A stretch of DNA of 64,000 nucleotides from assembly GCF_023150065.1 (NCBI RefSeq), contig NZ_JAKLLN010000007.1, forward strand, positions 79,258 to 143,257, read 5' to 3'. A model generated the notes under the pieces. The model did not search any database. It saw only the letters and a program-made list of their open reading frames with translations, and was not told the DNA's origin. The position numbers were made by a program, and so were the translations under genes. Positions 42,496 to 51,641 of this stretch are shown here, in pieces (within the stretch, counting starts at the first letter, position 1; each line of letters opens with the position of its first letter). Source of the stretch: Zoogloea sp. GTDB lineage: Bacteria; Pseudomonadota; Gammaproteobacteria; Burkholderiales; Rhodocyclaceae.

Positions 42496-43701
42496 TTAGC
42501 CCCGCCGACCGGCAAAGCGTGTGATGCATCGCTCAATGACACCATCAAGACGCCCCATGGCCCGCAACCATGTGTGATGGCTGAGCATTCTTTCGCGCCC
42601 GGCAAGGCTCAGACGCTGCCGTTCGGCCGGACTGGAGAGGATGCGCATGATCGCCCGGGCATAGTCGGCCGGCGTGTCCGCAACCAGAAAGTGCGCTTCA
42701 TCCTGGGCATCAACCCCACCGGCCGCGATGGAGCTGGTGACCACCGGCACCCCCATGGCCATGGCCTCGAGGATCTTGTTCTGGGTGCCCCGGGCGATAT
42801 TCAGCGGAGCAATGGTCAGCGCGGAACGCCACACGTAGGGGCGCACATCCGGCACAGAACCCGTCACCGTGACCCCGGGGAGCTCCGCCAGCTTGCGCAC
42901 GCCGGGCGAGGGCTCGGCGCCGACGATGATCAGCTGGACATCAGGCCGGGCCGCCCGCAGGAGCGGCAGGGTGTCCTGGCAGAAGGTGGTCATGCACTCT
43001 TCGTTCGGGTAGTAATCCATCCGGCCGATGAAGCTGATGGTGCTGGCCTCGTAGGGCTCGGCCGAAGGGGAGAAGAAGGCCGTATCCACCCCGTTCGGAA
43101 ACCAGTCGGAGAGCACGCCGGTGCCGAAGCTGTCCAGGGTCTGCTGCTCGGCAACCGTGGCCACCGCCCCCAGATCGAACTTGCGGGCGATGCGCTTCTC
43201 GGCCGACAAGATCTTGCGCCCCTCGAGCCAGTATCCCGCCGATACCGGAAAACGCTTGTAGCGCACATACTCAAGCCATTTCTGGGAGTCCATGTCGCAG
43301 TAATCGAGCAGCTTGGGGATGTGGCTCACATTCTCCACATAGCGCGCCACCGACGAGCAATGGACGATGATGAGATCCCACTGGCGGTCCTTCAACAAGC
43401 CGTTGATGCGCCGCTGCAGCTCCGGGGAATAGAAGTAGGCCTCGGAGGCAGAGCCCGAGGTGGGCAGACTGGCCACCATCCGCAGCACTTGCACCGGCGC
43501 CTTCACGGTGGCCATCTCGAAGCCAGCGCAGAAAGGCGCAATCCCCCTGCCCTCCTCGACTTCGTCCTCCGACCTGGCCAGGGAGCATACGGTGACCTTG
43601 TGCCCCTGCTCCGACAGATGACGGATCATGTGAAAGGCGCGAACCTTGGCCCCACCGACCGGCGGATAGGGAAAACGGTGGCAGATGAATAGTATGTTCA
43701 T
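42496..43701 (-). CDS. Sugar transferase, PEP-CTERM/EpsH1-associated (TIGR03087-like)
   Basis: 401 residues. N-terminus MNILFICHRFPYPPVGGAKVR with a Gly-rich loop; LLDYCDMDSQKWLEYV near 140 and TISFIGRMDYYPNEE near 235 are characteristic of this exosortase-linked group. The C-terminal motif GTQNKILEAMAMGVPVVTS near 310-330 carries the donor-site Glu. The frame is open far upstream, but the ATG at 43701 gives the proper N-terminus. Works with the three other transferases to build the EPS repeat unit. Confidence 0.9.
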   Translation of the reverse strand: MNILFICHRFPYPPVGGAKVRAFHMIRHLSEQGHKVTVCSLARSEDEVEEGRGIAPFCAGFEMATVKAPVQVLRMVASLPTSGSASEAYFYSPELQRRINGLLKDRQWDLIIVHCSSVARYVENVSHIPKLLDYCDMDSQKWLEYVRYKRFPVSAGYWLEGRKILSAEKRIARKFDLGAVATVAEQQTLDSFGTGVLSDWFPNGVDTAFFSPSAEPYEASTISFIGRMDYYPNEECMTTFCQDTLPLLRAARPDVQLIIVGAEPSPGVRKLAELPGVTVTGSVPDVRPYVWRSALTIAPLNIARGTQNKILEAMAMGVPVVTSSIAAGGVDAQDEAHFLVADTPADYARAIMRILSSPAERQRLSLAGRERMLSHHTWLRAMGRLDGVIERCITRFAGRRG

Positions 43702-43786
43702 GGGAGCGAGGACGTCTCCGCGGGCAGCCGTGACAGCGCGACGGGAGCAGAGAAGAGGATGCTGGCCGCAGATATGCGGCCAGGCC

Positions 43787-44995
43787 TTAGCGGGGCAAGG
43801 TGCGGCCGTAAGCCGCCAGGGCACGGCCATAGACATCCTGGTAGCGTTCGACACTGCCTTTCCAGGTACGCTCGACCTCGACGAAGTAGCGGGCCTGGGT
43901 GCGAATCCGTGGCCACAACTCGCGCTTGTTGAGCACCTCGTCGATGGAGGCGGCCAAGGCCTGCTCGTCGCCTGCCCTGAAGAGGAAACCCGTTTCTCCA
44001 TGGCGGACGAGCTCCTTGTGGCCACCGACATCCGAAGCCACGAACATGCGCCCCTGAGCCATGGCCTCAAGAGGCTTGAGCGGCGTGACCAGCTCGGTCA
44101 ACCGGATGGGGATGCGCGGGTAGGCCAGCACATCGATCAGGTCGTAGTAGTCCTGGACTTCGGAATGGGGCACACGCCCCGTGAACACCACCTTGTCGGC
44201 GATGCCGAGTGCGGCCACCTGGGCCTTGAGATTGGCCTCCTGGGGGCCGCCACCCACCAGCAGAACCCGTAGATCGGGGCGCTGCGCGAGCAGGCTTGCC
44301 GACGCGGCGACCAGGAGATCCAGCCCTTCGTAACCGTAAAACGATCCGACGAAACCCACCACGGTCTTGCCTTCAAGGCCGAGACGCTGGCGCAGCACCG
44401 GGTCCGCATCACCGCGCAGCTGGAAGGAATCCACATCCACGGCGTTGGGAATCACGGTGATCTTGTCCATGGAAATCCCGCGCTCGGCGATATCCTTGCG
44501 CAGGCCCTCGCAGATCGTGGTGACCTGATCGGCACGGCGCAGGGCATAGGTCTCCATGGCCCGGGTCACCCGATAGCGCACGCTGCCTTCGGTGGTGGTG
44601 CCGTGATCGACCGCCGCGTCCTCCCAGAAGGCCCGCACCTCATAGACCACGGGAATCCCGTGGCGCTTGCCCACACGGAGAGCCGGCAGGGCATTGAGCA
44701 CGGGGGAATGGGCGTGGAGCACATCCGGGCGAAGCTCGCGCACGAGTTCGTCAAGCCGCCGGGCGGTGAGGCGCATCTGGCTGATCAGCCCCTCGTCACC
44801 ACGGTTCGGCGTGCGGTGGAACACCCAGCCCTCCGCCTGATCCGACCCACCATTGCCCGGCCCCTGTTTGGGGGTGGTCAGGTGAAAGGTCTCCCAGCCA
44901 CGCAGGCGCTGCTGCTTGAGGATGGATGCGGTGCGGAAGGTGTAGCCGCTATGCAGCGGCAGGGAGTGATCGAGGATGTGGAGGATGCGGGTCAT
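43787..44995 (-). CDS. Glycosyltransferase, exosortase A system-associated (TIGR04063-like)
   Basis: 402 residues, GT4/GT-B. Starts MTRILHILDHSLPLHSGYTFR, the hallmark N-terminus of this family; VVYEVRAFWEDAAVDHGTT near 118-136 and VTPLKPLEAMAQGRMFVASDVGG near 310-332 are further markers. The start codon overlaps the stop of the amidotransferase gene by 4 nt (ATGA), so the two are translated together. Confidence 0.92.
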   Translation of the reverse strand: MTRILHILDHSLPLHSGYTFRTASILKQQRLRGWETFHLTTPKQGPGNGGSDQAEGWVFHRTPNRGDEGLISQMRLTARRLDELVRELRPDVLHAHSPVLNALPALRVGKRHGIPVVYEVRAFWEDAAVDHGTTTEGSVRYRVTRAMETYALRRADQVTTICEGLRKDIAERGISMDKITVIPNAVDVDSFQLRGDADPVLRQRLGLEGKTVVGFVGSFYGYEGLDLLVAASASLLAQRPDLRVLLVGGGPQEANLKAQVAALGIADKVVFTGRVPHSEVQDYYDLIDVLAYPRIPIRLTELVTPLKPLEAMAQGRMFVASDVGGHKELVRHGETGFLFRAGDEQALAASIDEVLNKRELWPRIRTQARYFVEVERTWKGSVERYQDVYGRALAAYGRTLPR

Positions 44996-46917
44996 GCAGC
45001 CCTCCCGCCCAGGACGGGCATGGCGTTCTTCATGCTGTTTCGGACAAAGGCTTCAAACATCAGGATGGTCCAGATCGTGGAGCTGTAATCGCGGGCACCG
45101 GACTGGTGGGCCTCGACGACGTGGCGCAGATACTTCTCGTTGAAGAGCCCGGTTTCACGCAGGACATCGCCAAACAGCGCCTTCTGCACCCGTTCCTTGA
45201 GCGGCCCGCGGAACCAGCGGGCCAGCGGCACGGCAAAGCCCATCTTAGGGCGATACAGGACATCGTTCGGGAGCATCGGCTCCATGGCCTTCTTGAAGAT
45301 GTACTTGCCTTCCTGCCCCTTGATCTTGAGATGGGTGGGCAGGCTGGCGAGCCATTCGACGAGGGGGTGATCCATCAGGGGCTCACGCACCTCAAGGGAA
45401 TGGGCCATGCTGGCCCGGTCTACCTTGGTGTTGATGTCGCCCACCAGATAGGTCTTGATATCCAGGTACTGGATCAGCGCCAGGGCATCGTCGGTACCCG
45501 CGTTGGCGGCGTGACGGCGGAAGACCTCCAGGGCGTTGTAGCCCCCCAGCTGCTTGCGGAAGGACGACGAGAAAAGCTGACGCCGCATGTCGTCCCGCAG
45601 GATGGAGACGGAGTGGAAATAGGCTTGCACCGAATCGCGGGCCAGCGCCTGGAAGGTGGTCTTGGCGCGGAACATGCGCGGCGCCCAGTCGGCCTTGGGG
45701 TAGAGCTGGCCGAGCAGGCCGAACACCGGCTTGCGCACGGCGTGCGGCAGGCCGCTGCGCATCTTCTCTTCCATCATGTGGAAGCGATAGCGGCGGTAAC
45801 CGCCCATGTTCTCGTCGCCACCGTCACCGGACAGAGCCACCGTAACGTGCTTGCGGGCCAGCTGACACACCCGATAGGTCGGGATGGCCGAGCTGTCGGC
45901 GTAGGGCTCGTCGTAAAGGGCTGCCAGGGTATCGATGAGGTCAAAGTCATCGGACTGGACCATCTCGACCCGGTGGTTGGTCTTGTAGCGATCGGCCACC
46001 ATCTGGGCGAAGGCCGATTCATTGAAGGCCGGATCATCGAAGGCGATGGAGCAGGTATTGACCGGCTCGTCTGACAGACCGGCCATTGTCGCCACCACCG
46101 CGCTGGAGTCCACCCCGCCCGACAGGAAGGCCCCCAGGGGGACTTCGGCCACCATGCGCAGGCGCACCGACTCGCGCAGACGCTCGACCATCTCGGTCTG
46201 GGCGTCCGCCAGAGACATCTTGTTGTCTAGGGTGAAGCGCACATCCCAATAGGGCTTGGGCTCCGGGACCGGCTGGCCGTGGCGGATGGTCAGGGAGAAA
46301 CCCGGCTCGAGCTTGCGGGCACCGGCAAAGATGGTGCGCGGCTCGGCGACGTAGCCAAGGGCAAAGTACTCTTCAACCGCCAGGGGGTCCATGCTGCGGT
46401 CGAGGCCCGGGTGCTGCATCAGCACCTTGAGCTCCGAGCCGAACATCAGGGTGCCGTCGTTCAGGATGGCGTAATACATGGGCTTGACGCCCATCCTGTC
46501 ACGCGCCATGAAGAAGGTCTGGCGATTGCGGTCCCACAGGGCAAAGGCAAACATGCCACGGAAGCGCTGGACACATTCCTCGCCCCAGGACTCCCACGCA
46601 TGCACGATCACCTCGGTGTCGCTGCGGGTGTGAAAGCGGTGCCCCAAGGCGGTGAGCTCGGGGATCAGCTCCTGGAAGTTGTAGATCTCCCCGTTGAACA
46701 CCACCACCACCGACTCGTCCTCGTTGAACAGCGGCTGCTGCCCGCTGGAGATGTCGATGATGGAAAGGCGACGATGGGCCAGGGCAACACCCGGCTCAAA
46801 GTGATAGCCGCTCTCATCCGGGCCCCGGTGGAGCTGGATGTCGTTCATGCGCTGCATGAGCTCGCGCGGGAACATCTGCTTCGCTCGTGTATCGAAAAGT
46901 CCGGCAATGCCGCACAT
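44992..46917 (-). CDS. Asparagine synthase-like amidotransferase, exosortase A system-associated (TIGR03108-like)
   Basis: 641 residues. The N-terminal class II glutaminase domain starts at Cys2 (MCGIAGLFDTRA), with RRLSIIDISSGQQP and FNGEIYNFQEL. The C-terminal synthetase domain has the PP-loop FLSGGVDSSAVVA near 263-275 and ALSGDGGDENMGGYRRYRFH near 368-387. Members of this branch sit in XrtA EPS loci and are thought to amidate a sugar or peptide substituent rather than make free asparagine. ATG at 46917 with the conserved Cys2 start. The gap to the upstream glycosyltransferase is 38 nt. Confidence 0.93.
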   Translation of the reverse strand: MCGIAGLFDTRAKQMFPRELMQRMNDIQLHRGPDESGYHFEPGVALAHRRLSIIDISSGQQPLFNEDESVVVVFNGEIYNFQELIPELTALGHRFHTRSDTEVIVHAWESWGEECVQRFRGMFAFALWDRNRQTFFMARDRMGVKPMYYAILNDGTLMFGSELKVLMQHPGLDRSMDPLAVEEYFALGYVAEPRTIFAGARKLEPGFSLTIRHGQPVPEPKPYWDVRFTLDNKMSLADAQTEMVERLRESVRLRMVAEVPLGAFLSGGVDSSAVVATMAGLSDEPVNTCSIAFDDPAFNESAFAQMVADRYKTNHRVEMVQSDDFDLIDTLAALYDEPYADSSAIPTYRVCQLARKHVTVALSGDGGDENMGGYRRYRFHMMEEKMRSGLPHAVRKPVFGLLGQLYPKADWAPRMFRAKTTFQALARDSVQAYFHSVSILRDDMRRQLFSSSFRKQLGGYNALEVFRRHAANAGTDDALALIQYLDIKTYLVGDINTKVDRASMAHSLEVREPLMDHPLVEWLASLPTHLKIKGQEGKYIFKKAMEPMLPNDVLYRPKMGFAVPLARWFRGPLKERVQKALFGDVLRETGLFNEKYLRHVVEAHQSGARDYSSTIWTILMFEAFVRNSMKNAMPVLGGRAA

Positions 46918-46955
46918 AGTTCCTAACCTTTATTCCGTCGCCTTGCCCGGGCAAG

Positions 46956-48119
46956 TCAATTTGAAAGTCCCGACAGGGATTGGTACAAACCCGCGTACTG
47001 CCCCACCATGCCGTCGAGACTGAAGTTCGCCTCGACGCGCTTGCGCCCTGCCCTGCCCTGCTCGACACCGAGCTCCGGACGGGACACGTAACGCTCAAGC
47101 GCATCAGCCAGCAGGGCCGGATCCTGGGGGGGCACCAAGGTGCCGGTCACCCCATCGTCCACCAGCTCGCCATTGCCCCCCACTGCCGTGGCCACTACCG
47201 GCAAACCGCCTGCCATGGCCTCGAGGATGGTGTTGGAAATCCCTTCCGCCTGAGAGGGAAGCACGAAACAGTCAAAGCCCCGCATGACATTCGGCACATC
47301 CCCCCGCTCACCGGCCAACCAGACGTGATCCTGAACACACTCCCGCGCAATCTTGGTCTCAAGAGCGCCTCGCATCGGCCCATCACCGGCAAGCACCAGA
47401 CGTGTGCGGGGCGCCAGATCAGGCCGCCGCCGGATGAGCAGCACGAAGGCGCGCAGAAGATTCATCTGGTCCTTCACCGCCTGCAGGCGCCCCACCGTGC
47501 CGAGGACATAAAGCCCTTGATCGTTGAACGGCGAGCCCTCGATCAGGGCCCGCTGCGGCCCGCGTGCTTCGAAGCGGGTCAGATCCACCCCGTTGCAGAT
47601 CCGCGTCACCTTACCTTCCGGAACCCCGATGGCCTCTCGCAGATAGGCCTTGAGATGCCCCGAAAGCGCGATGTAATGGGTCACGAAAGGACGATGGAGT
47701 CGCCGGATCAAGCGGTACTTGGGGTTGGTCCCGTCCGGATCGGTGACATCCCAGCCATGCTCGCCATGGATGCGCACCGGCACACCCGCGAGCCAAGCCG
47801 GAAAGCTTGTTTCAAGCGCTGCAAGGTTTCGGGTATGCACGACGCCCGGCCGATACTTCCGGAACAGACGGAAAAGCGCAGGAAAAAGCTTGAAGCTATG
47901 CCCGGGAGGTTTGTGCAGCGCGACAAATTCTACATCCGGGCGGGTCACCCGGGCGCAGAAGCCCGGGTCACATTTTGTCAGAGCAACCACCACATGCCGG
48001 AAACGTCGGGCATCCAGGCGATTGATCAGATTCACCACGCCGTTCTCAAGCCCGCCAACAGCGAAGCTGAACACCACATGCATCACGAGCAGCCGCTCGT
48101 CCTTTGCTGTCGGGCTCAT
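46956..48119 (-). CDS. Sugar transferase, PEP-CTERM/EpsH1-associated (TIGR03088-like)
   Basis: 387 residues, GT4 type. N-terminal MHVVFSFAVGGLENGVVNLINRL, with the GGLE loop typical of this group, then HGEHGWDVTDPDG near 120-132 and VGRLQAVKDQMNLLRAF near 213-229. The donor-site segment is AEGISNTILEAMAGGLPVVAT near 294-314. It overlaps the exosortase gene by 4 nt (ATGA), so it is coupled to xrtA. Confidence 0.92.
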   Translation of the reverse strand: MSPTAKDERLLVMHVVFSFAVGGLENGVVNLINRLDARRFRHVVVALTKCDPGFCARVTRPDVEFVALHKPPGHSFKLFPALFRLFRKYRPGVVHTRNLAALETSFPAWLAGVPVRIHGEHGWDVTDPDGTNPKYRLIRRLHRPFVTHYIALSGHLKAYLREAIGVPEGKVTRICNGVDLTRFEARGPQRALIEGSPFNDQGLYVLGTVGRLQAVKDQMNLLRAFVLLIRRRPDLAPRTRLVLAGDGPMRGALETKIARECVQDHVWLAGERGDVPNVMRGFDCFVLPSQAEGISNTILEAMAGGLPVVATAVGGNGELVDDGVTGTLVPPQDPALLADALERYVSRPELGVEQGRAGRKRVEANFSLDGMVGQYAGLYQSLSGLSN

Positions 48120-49624
48120 TGCTGAAGGGGCCTGGCGACGGCGGTGATCTGGTCGAGGAGCGCCCGTCCATTGGCCTGGTGGAAGGCCTGCAACGCAGCG
48201 CCAGCCTTCACGTCATCCTCGGCCGAGGCCCAGACGGCACCATATACCGACGTGTCAGGATGCCCTTGCAGGCGCCCAAGCACCAACAAACCCTTGGCCA
48301 GGTAGTCACTGGTCACCAGGCGGCCATTGATCCAGTAGCCCGACCACACCAAGGCCTTGACCGACTCCCCGGACATACGCGTTGCAAGCCAGCGACCCGC
48401 GCCAGAATCCGGCCCCTGGGCTTCATTCAGGCGGTTCCAGTGCGAATCATTGGGCAGCAACAGGGCGTTCTGGCTCTGCACAAGCTCATGCCCGGGCTGC
48501 TGATTGGCGTAGCTGGCGATGTAAACCGAGACGACATGCGTACCATCCGTGTAGTGGCGAAGGCTGTCCTCCCGATAGCCCATGAACGAGGGCTTGAAGC
48601 TTGCACTCGGGGCACTCGTCTCCGTCCACGGCGCAGCCACCACCAGCGGGGGAATCGGGGACGCGGTTTCCGGGTGCAACAGCTCGAAGTGCTCGACGTA
48701 GCGCAACGCCAGGGGTGCAAGCACGATCGCCAGGGCCAGCGGCAGAACCCGTACAAAGCCCGCGCGAGGCTCGGACCCCGCCATGGACAGCGGCCGCGAC
48801 GCTTCGACGGGATCAAGATCCTCACGCCAGCGCCCGCCGATCCAGAACATCAGGATGATGACGATGCCGAAGAACAGCCACCCGTAGAGCAGATGATCCA
48901 CGCCGGTCGCAATACGGTTGTCGCTCAGATAGCCGAGCATGACGATCATGTACGCCCGGAGCCAGTTGGCGATGATCGGCACGATAATCGCGGCGGCCAC
49001 GAAGAGCAGACGACGGCTCAGGGAGCGATAACTCAGATAGGCATACAGCGTGCCGACCATCAGGGAGGCGATCAGATAGCGCACCCCGCTGCAGGCCTCG
49101 ACCACCGACCAGCGCCCGTTGGGGATGACGAAATGAAGCCCCTCCTGGTACACCGGTACGCCGGAGAGGCGCACCGCGGCCACGGTGAACTCGGCCGTGT
49201 AGTCCATCATGACGGGCAGCAGGAATTCCCCTATCGGCACGCCGAAGAGCAGGAACAGGATGGGAAAGGCCAGGGGACGCGCCAGCCGGAAGCCAAGCAC
49301 ACCGATCAGGCTGAAGACCAGCACGAAGGCCAGCGCGGCGTGGGTTACCGAGGCAACGCTGGCCAACTCCCCCAGCAACCAGCCGAAGCCGGCAGCCAGA
49401 ATGGGCAGCGCCATGATCAGCGCGGGCTGCACCGACAGGCCGGCGAGACGATCCCGGTTGCGCCACGCCAGCCATCCGGAAATGGGCAGTACCAGCAGGC
49501 CGTGGGCAAAGGTGTCGGAACGCCACCAGATGGACGAGACCTCCTGGGCCGTGCCGAAATACCAGGCGACCACCCAGACCAGGACGGCCGCAATGGCGGA
49601 GAACACCTGCACAAGCGGACTCAT
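48116..49624 (-). CDS. xrtA: Exosortase A fused to EpsI domain
   Basis: Inner-membrane transpeptidase-like enzyme that cuts PEP-CTERM proteins and links them to the cell surface or EPS. 502 residues. The N-terminal exosortase part (about 1-270) has roughly eight TM helices and the full catalytic triad: Cys178 in VVEACSGVRYL, Arg223 in NWLRAYMIV and His244 in GVDHLLYGW. After a short linker and one TM helix near 291-311, the C-terminal ~200 residues form an EpsI-type periplasmic domain, often encoded next to or fused with XrtA. The ATG at 49624 is the natural start. It is the marker gene of the locus. Confidence 0.96.
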   Translation of the reverse strand: MSPLVQVFSAIAAVLVWVVAWYFGTAQEVSSIWWRSDTFAHGLLVLPISGWLAWRNRDRLAGLSVQPALIMALPILAAGFGWLLGELASVASVTHAALAFVLVFSLIGVLGFRLARPLAFPILFLLFGVPIGEFLLPVMMDYTAEFTVAAVRLSGVPVYQEGLHFVIPNGRWSVVEACSGVRYLIASLMVGTLYAYLSYRSLSRRLLFVAAAIIVPIIANWLRAYMIVMLGYLSDNRIATGVDHLLYGWLFFGIVIILMFWIGGRWREDLDPVEASRPLSMAGSEPRAGFVRVLPLALAIVLAPLALRYVEHFELLHPETASPIPPLVVAAPWTETSAPSASFKPSFMGYREDSLRHYTDGTHVVSVYIASYANQQPGHELVQSQNALLLPNDSHWNRLNEAQGPDSGAGRWLATRMSGESVKALVWSGYWINGRLVTSDYLAKGLLVLGRLQGHPDTSVYGAVWASAEDDVKAGAALQAFHQANGRALLDQITAVARPLQQ

Positions 49625-49723
49625 GAAGTTTTCCTGTGTTGTCGATGGTGGGTCTGCGCATCCTGCCGTCTGTGTGGACGCAGCGTGCAGGCGGATGCAA
49701 CAGGCATGGTACGGTCCGGCCCC

Positions 49724-50761
49724 TTAGCCAAGGTTGCGGACCAGGGTCGGTCCGAGACGATTGGCAACCCCGAGGGGCAAACGCCGCCACAAGGCGATGA
49801 AGGCGCGGTACTTGGGGTTCAGGGGGTTGTTCTGAGGAATGGCGTCCCGCTTGAAAAGACGGTACTCATACGACAGCGGAGTCGGCTCGAAACCCCAGTT
49901 CTTCTTGAAGCTGAAAGGGCCGGTGCCCGCCTTGCTGCGGCCGTAATCGAAGATGCGGCAACCCCGGGCGCAGGCATGGCGCATCAACTCCCAGTACTTG
50001 AAGTCGTTGGCGGCCAGGTCTCGCGCGGCCAGATCGTCCCCTGCGTAGTAGGGCAGGATCTCTTCGCGGAAATAGAAACTCAGCACGCTGGAGAGGAGCT
50101 TGCCATCGGCGGTGGTCACGGTGAGGATGTCGCAATCCTTGCCGAAGACCGACAACAGCGCCTGAAAGAATTTCTTTGACAGGGCCGGCGTTCCGTGTCG
50201 CAGCACGTTGTCGGAGTACAGGGCGAAAAAGCGATCCGGTGTGCTGTCAAAGCTGGCCACCAGGCCATTCTTGATGCCCTTCCGGACCATCGCACGCTGC
50301 TTGCGCGGAATCGCGGCCATGTTGGCCTCTTCGTCCGGAAAGATCTCCTTGCGGAAGGTGAAGTACACATCCTGCCGCGGCCAGTCCGTGTGACGGGCCA
50401 AGAGATTGCGGTACTCGAGATGCTGGACGCCAGCCTTGCGCGCCAGATCGTCAGCGGCTGCCTCAAGGGCTGCCACGGCTTCTGCGTCGTCTCCCGCAAC
50501 GCCCCCGTAAACCGCAAAGGGCAAGGACGTCAGGGCGTGGCCGAACAGCCGGCTCTTCACTTCTGCCAGGGGCAGGACGGCAACGATGCTGCCGTCCCGC
50601 TCGGCGAGCAGGTAGTGGGTGCGATGACGGAAGACGTCCCGCATGATCCCCCGCCACTCGATCCGGTGAAAGAAGGTAGCGCCAGGGCAGGCAAACACGA
50701 ACTCGTTCCAGCGCGCAGAGTCAGCCTCTGCGAAGGGACGCACTTTGACAACGGAAACCAT
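49724..50761 (-). CDS. FemAB-like acyltransferase, PEP-CTERM system-associated (TIGR03019-like)
   Basis: 345 residues with two GNAT-like folds as in FemAB peptidyltransferases. RTHYLLAERDGSIVAVLPLAEVKS near 48-70, IPRKQRAMVRKGIKNG near 152-167, and the late FDYGRSKAGTGPFSFKKNWGFEP near 270-292 are family features. In XrtA loci it is assumed to transfer an aminoacyl or acyl group to EPS or a protein. The ATG at 50761 is chosen over a much longer upstream open frame because only this N-terminus is conserved-looking and AAGG precedes it. The 99 nt gap to xrtA downstream holds nothing I recognise. Confidence 0.9.
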   Translation of the reverse strand: MVSVVKVRPFAEADSARWNEFVFACPGATFFHRIEWRGIMRDVFRHRTHYLLAERDGSIVAVLPLAEVKSRLFGHALTSLPFAVYGGVAGDDAEAVAALEAAADDLARKAGVQHLEYRNLLARHTDWPRQDVYFTFRKEIFPDEEANMAAIPRKQRAMVRKGIKNGLVASFDSTPDRFFALYSDNVLRHGTPALSKKFFQALLSVFGKDCDILTVTTADGKLLSSVLSFYFREEILPYYAGDDLAARDLAANDFKYWELMRHACARGCRIFDYGRSKAGTGPFSFKKNWGFEPTPLSYEYRLFKRDAIPQNNPLNPKYRAFIALWRRLPLGVANRLGPTLVRNLG

Positions 50762-50771
50762 GCTGGGAACC

Positions 50772-51641
50772 TTAAACTGACTGACTTCCTGCGGACAGGA
50801 ACACTTCGTCCATCCGACCCCAGGAGAAATCCTGAAGAAGACGCTGAAGACGGGCCTCGGTTTGAGCGAGATTGACGTAATGCCTGAAGCGCGCCTTGGC
50901 TGATGCCTCATGCACCACGGGTTGCCCGGGATCAATCTCCCAAGGATGGAAGTAGAAGATTGCAGGCTTGCGATCTTCCTGATTGACCTTGCGAATACCC
51001 CACGCCGACACCGGGTAAGGCAGGAGGCGGAAGTAGCCACCGCCGCCCACCGGCCAGTTGCGACCAAAACGCCGCACCGTGGTGATGGGAATTTCAACGA
51101 GACCCGAGCCCACTGCGTACGGGAAGCGCGGGGCATCGGGAACACCGTAGTGGTCGTGCTTTACCGGATATACGCTGGAACTGTAGGCGTAACCGGCCTC
51201 TTCGATGCAGCCGTGGGCCCAGGGGTTGGACAGACCGACCGAGAAACTCGGCGCCCGATAGCCCCGCACCTCGCAGCCGCCGATGTCCTCCAGCACGACC
51301 TTGGCAAGCCGGATATCGGCCAGAAAGGCCTCCGGCGACTGATCGCTGGCCCGCTCGTGCGCATAGCCATGACTGGCGAGCTCGTGCCCACCGGCCACAA
51401 TCTGCCGGACCAGCTCGGGATAGCGTTCAGCGATCCATCCCAGCGTGAAGAAGGTTCCACGGGCGCCGCTCTGGGCGAGCATCTCGAGGATACGTTCGAC
51501 GTTGCGCTCAACCCGGCAGGGCGTGCTGTTCCAGACATCCTTCGGGAAGTGGGACGCCAGGGCCGAGACCTGGAAATAGTCTTCCACGTCAATGGTCAGG
51601 GCGTTTGTCACCCCTCCCCGGTCGGAATGCGATACGGTCAT
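50772..51641 (-). CDS. Polysaccharide deacetylase with DUF3473 (TIGR03006-like)
   Basis: 289 residues. ALTIDVEDYFQVSAL near 14-28 holds the catalytic Asp pair, ELASHGYAHERASDQSPE near 87-104 the metal-binding histidines, and FGRNWPVGGGGYFRLLPY near 197-214 with PAIFYFHPWEIDPGQP near 228-243 marks the DUF3473 tail unique to PEP-CTERM loci. Likely deacetylates the EPS. It overlaps the ATPase gene by 4 nt (ATGA). Confidence 0.94.
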   Translation of the reverse strand: MTVSHSDRGGVTNALTIDVEDYFQVSALASHFPKDVWNSTPCRVERNVERILEMLAQSGARGTFFTLGWIAERYPELVRQIVAGGHELASHGYAHERASDQSPEAFLADIRLAKVVLEDIGGCEVRGYRAPSFSVGLSNPWAHGCIEEAGYAYSSSVYPVKHDHYGVPDAPRFPYAVGSGLVEIPITTVRRFGRNWPVGGGGYFRLLPYPVSAWGIRKVNQEDRKPAIFYFHPWEIDPGQPVVHEASAKARFRHYVNLAQTEARLQRLLQDFSWGRMDEVFLSAGSQSV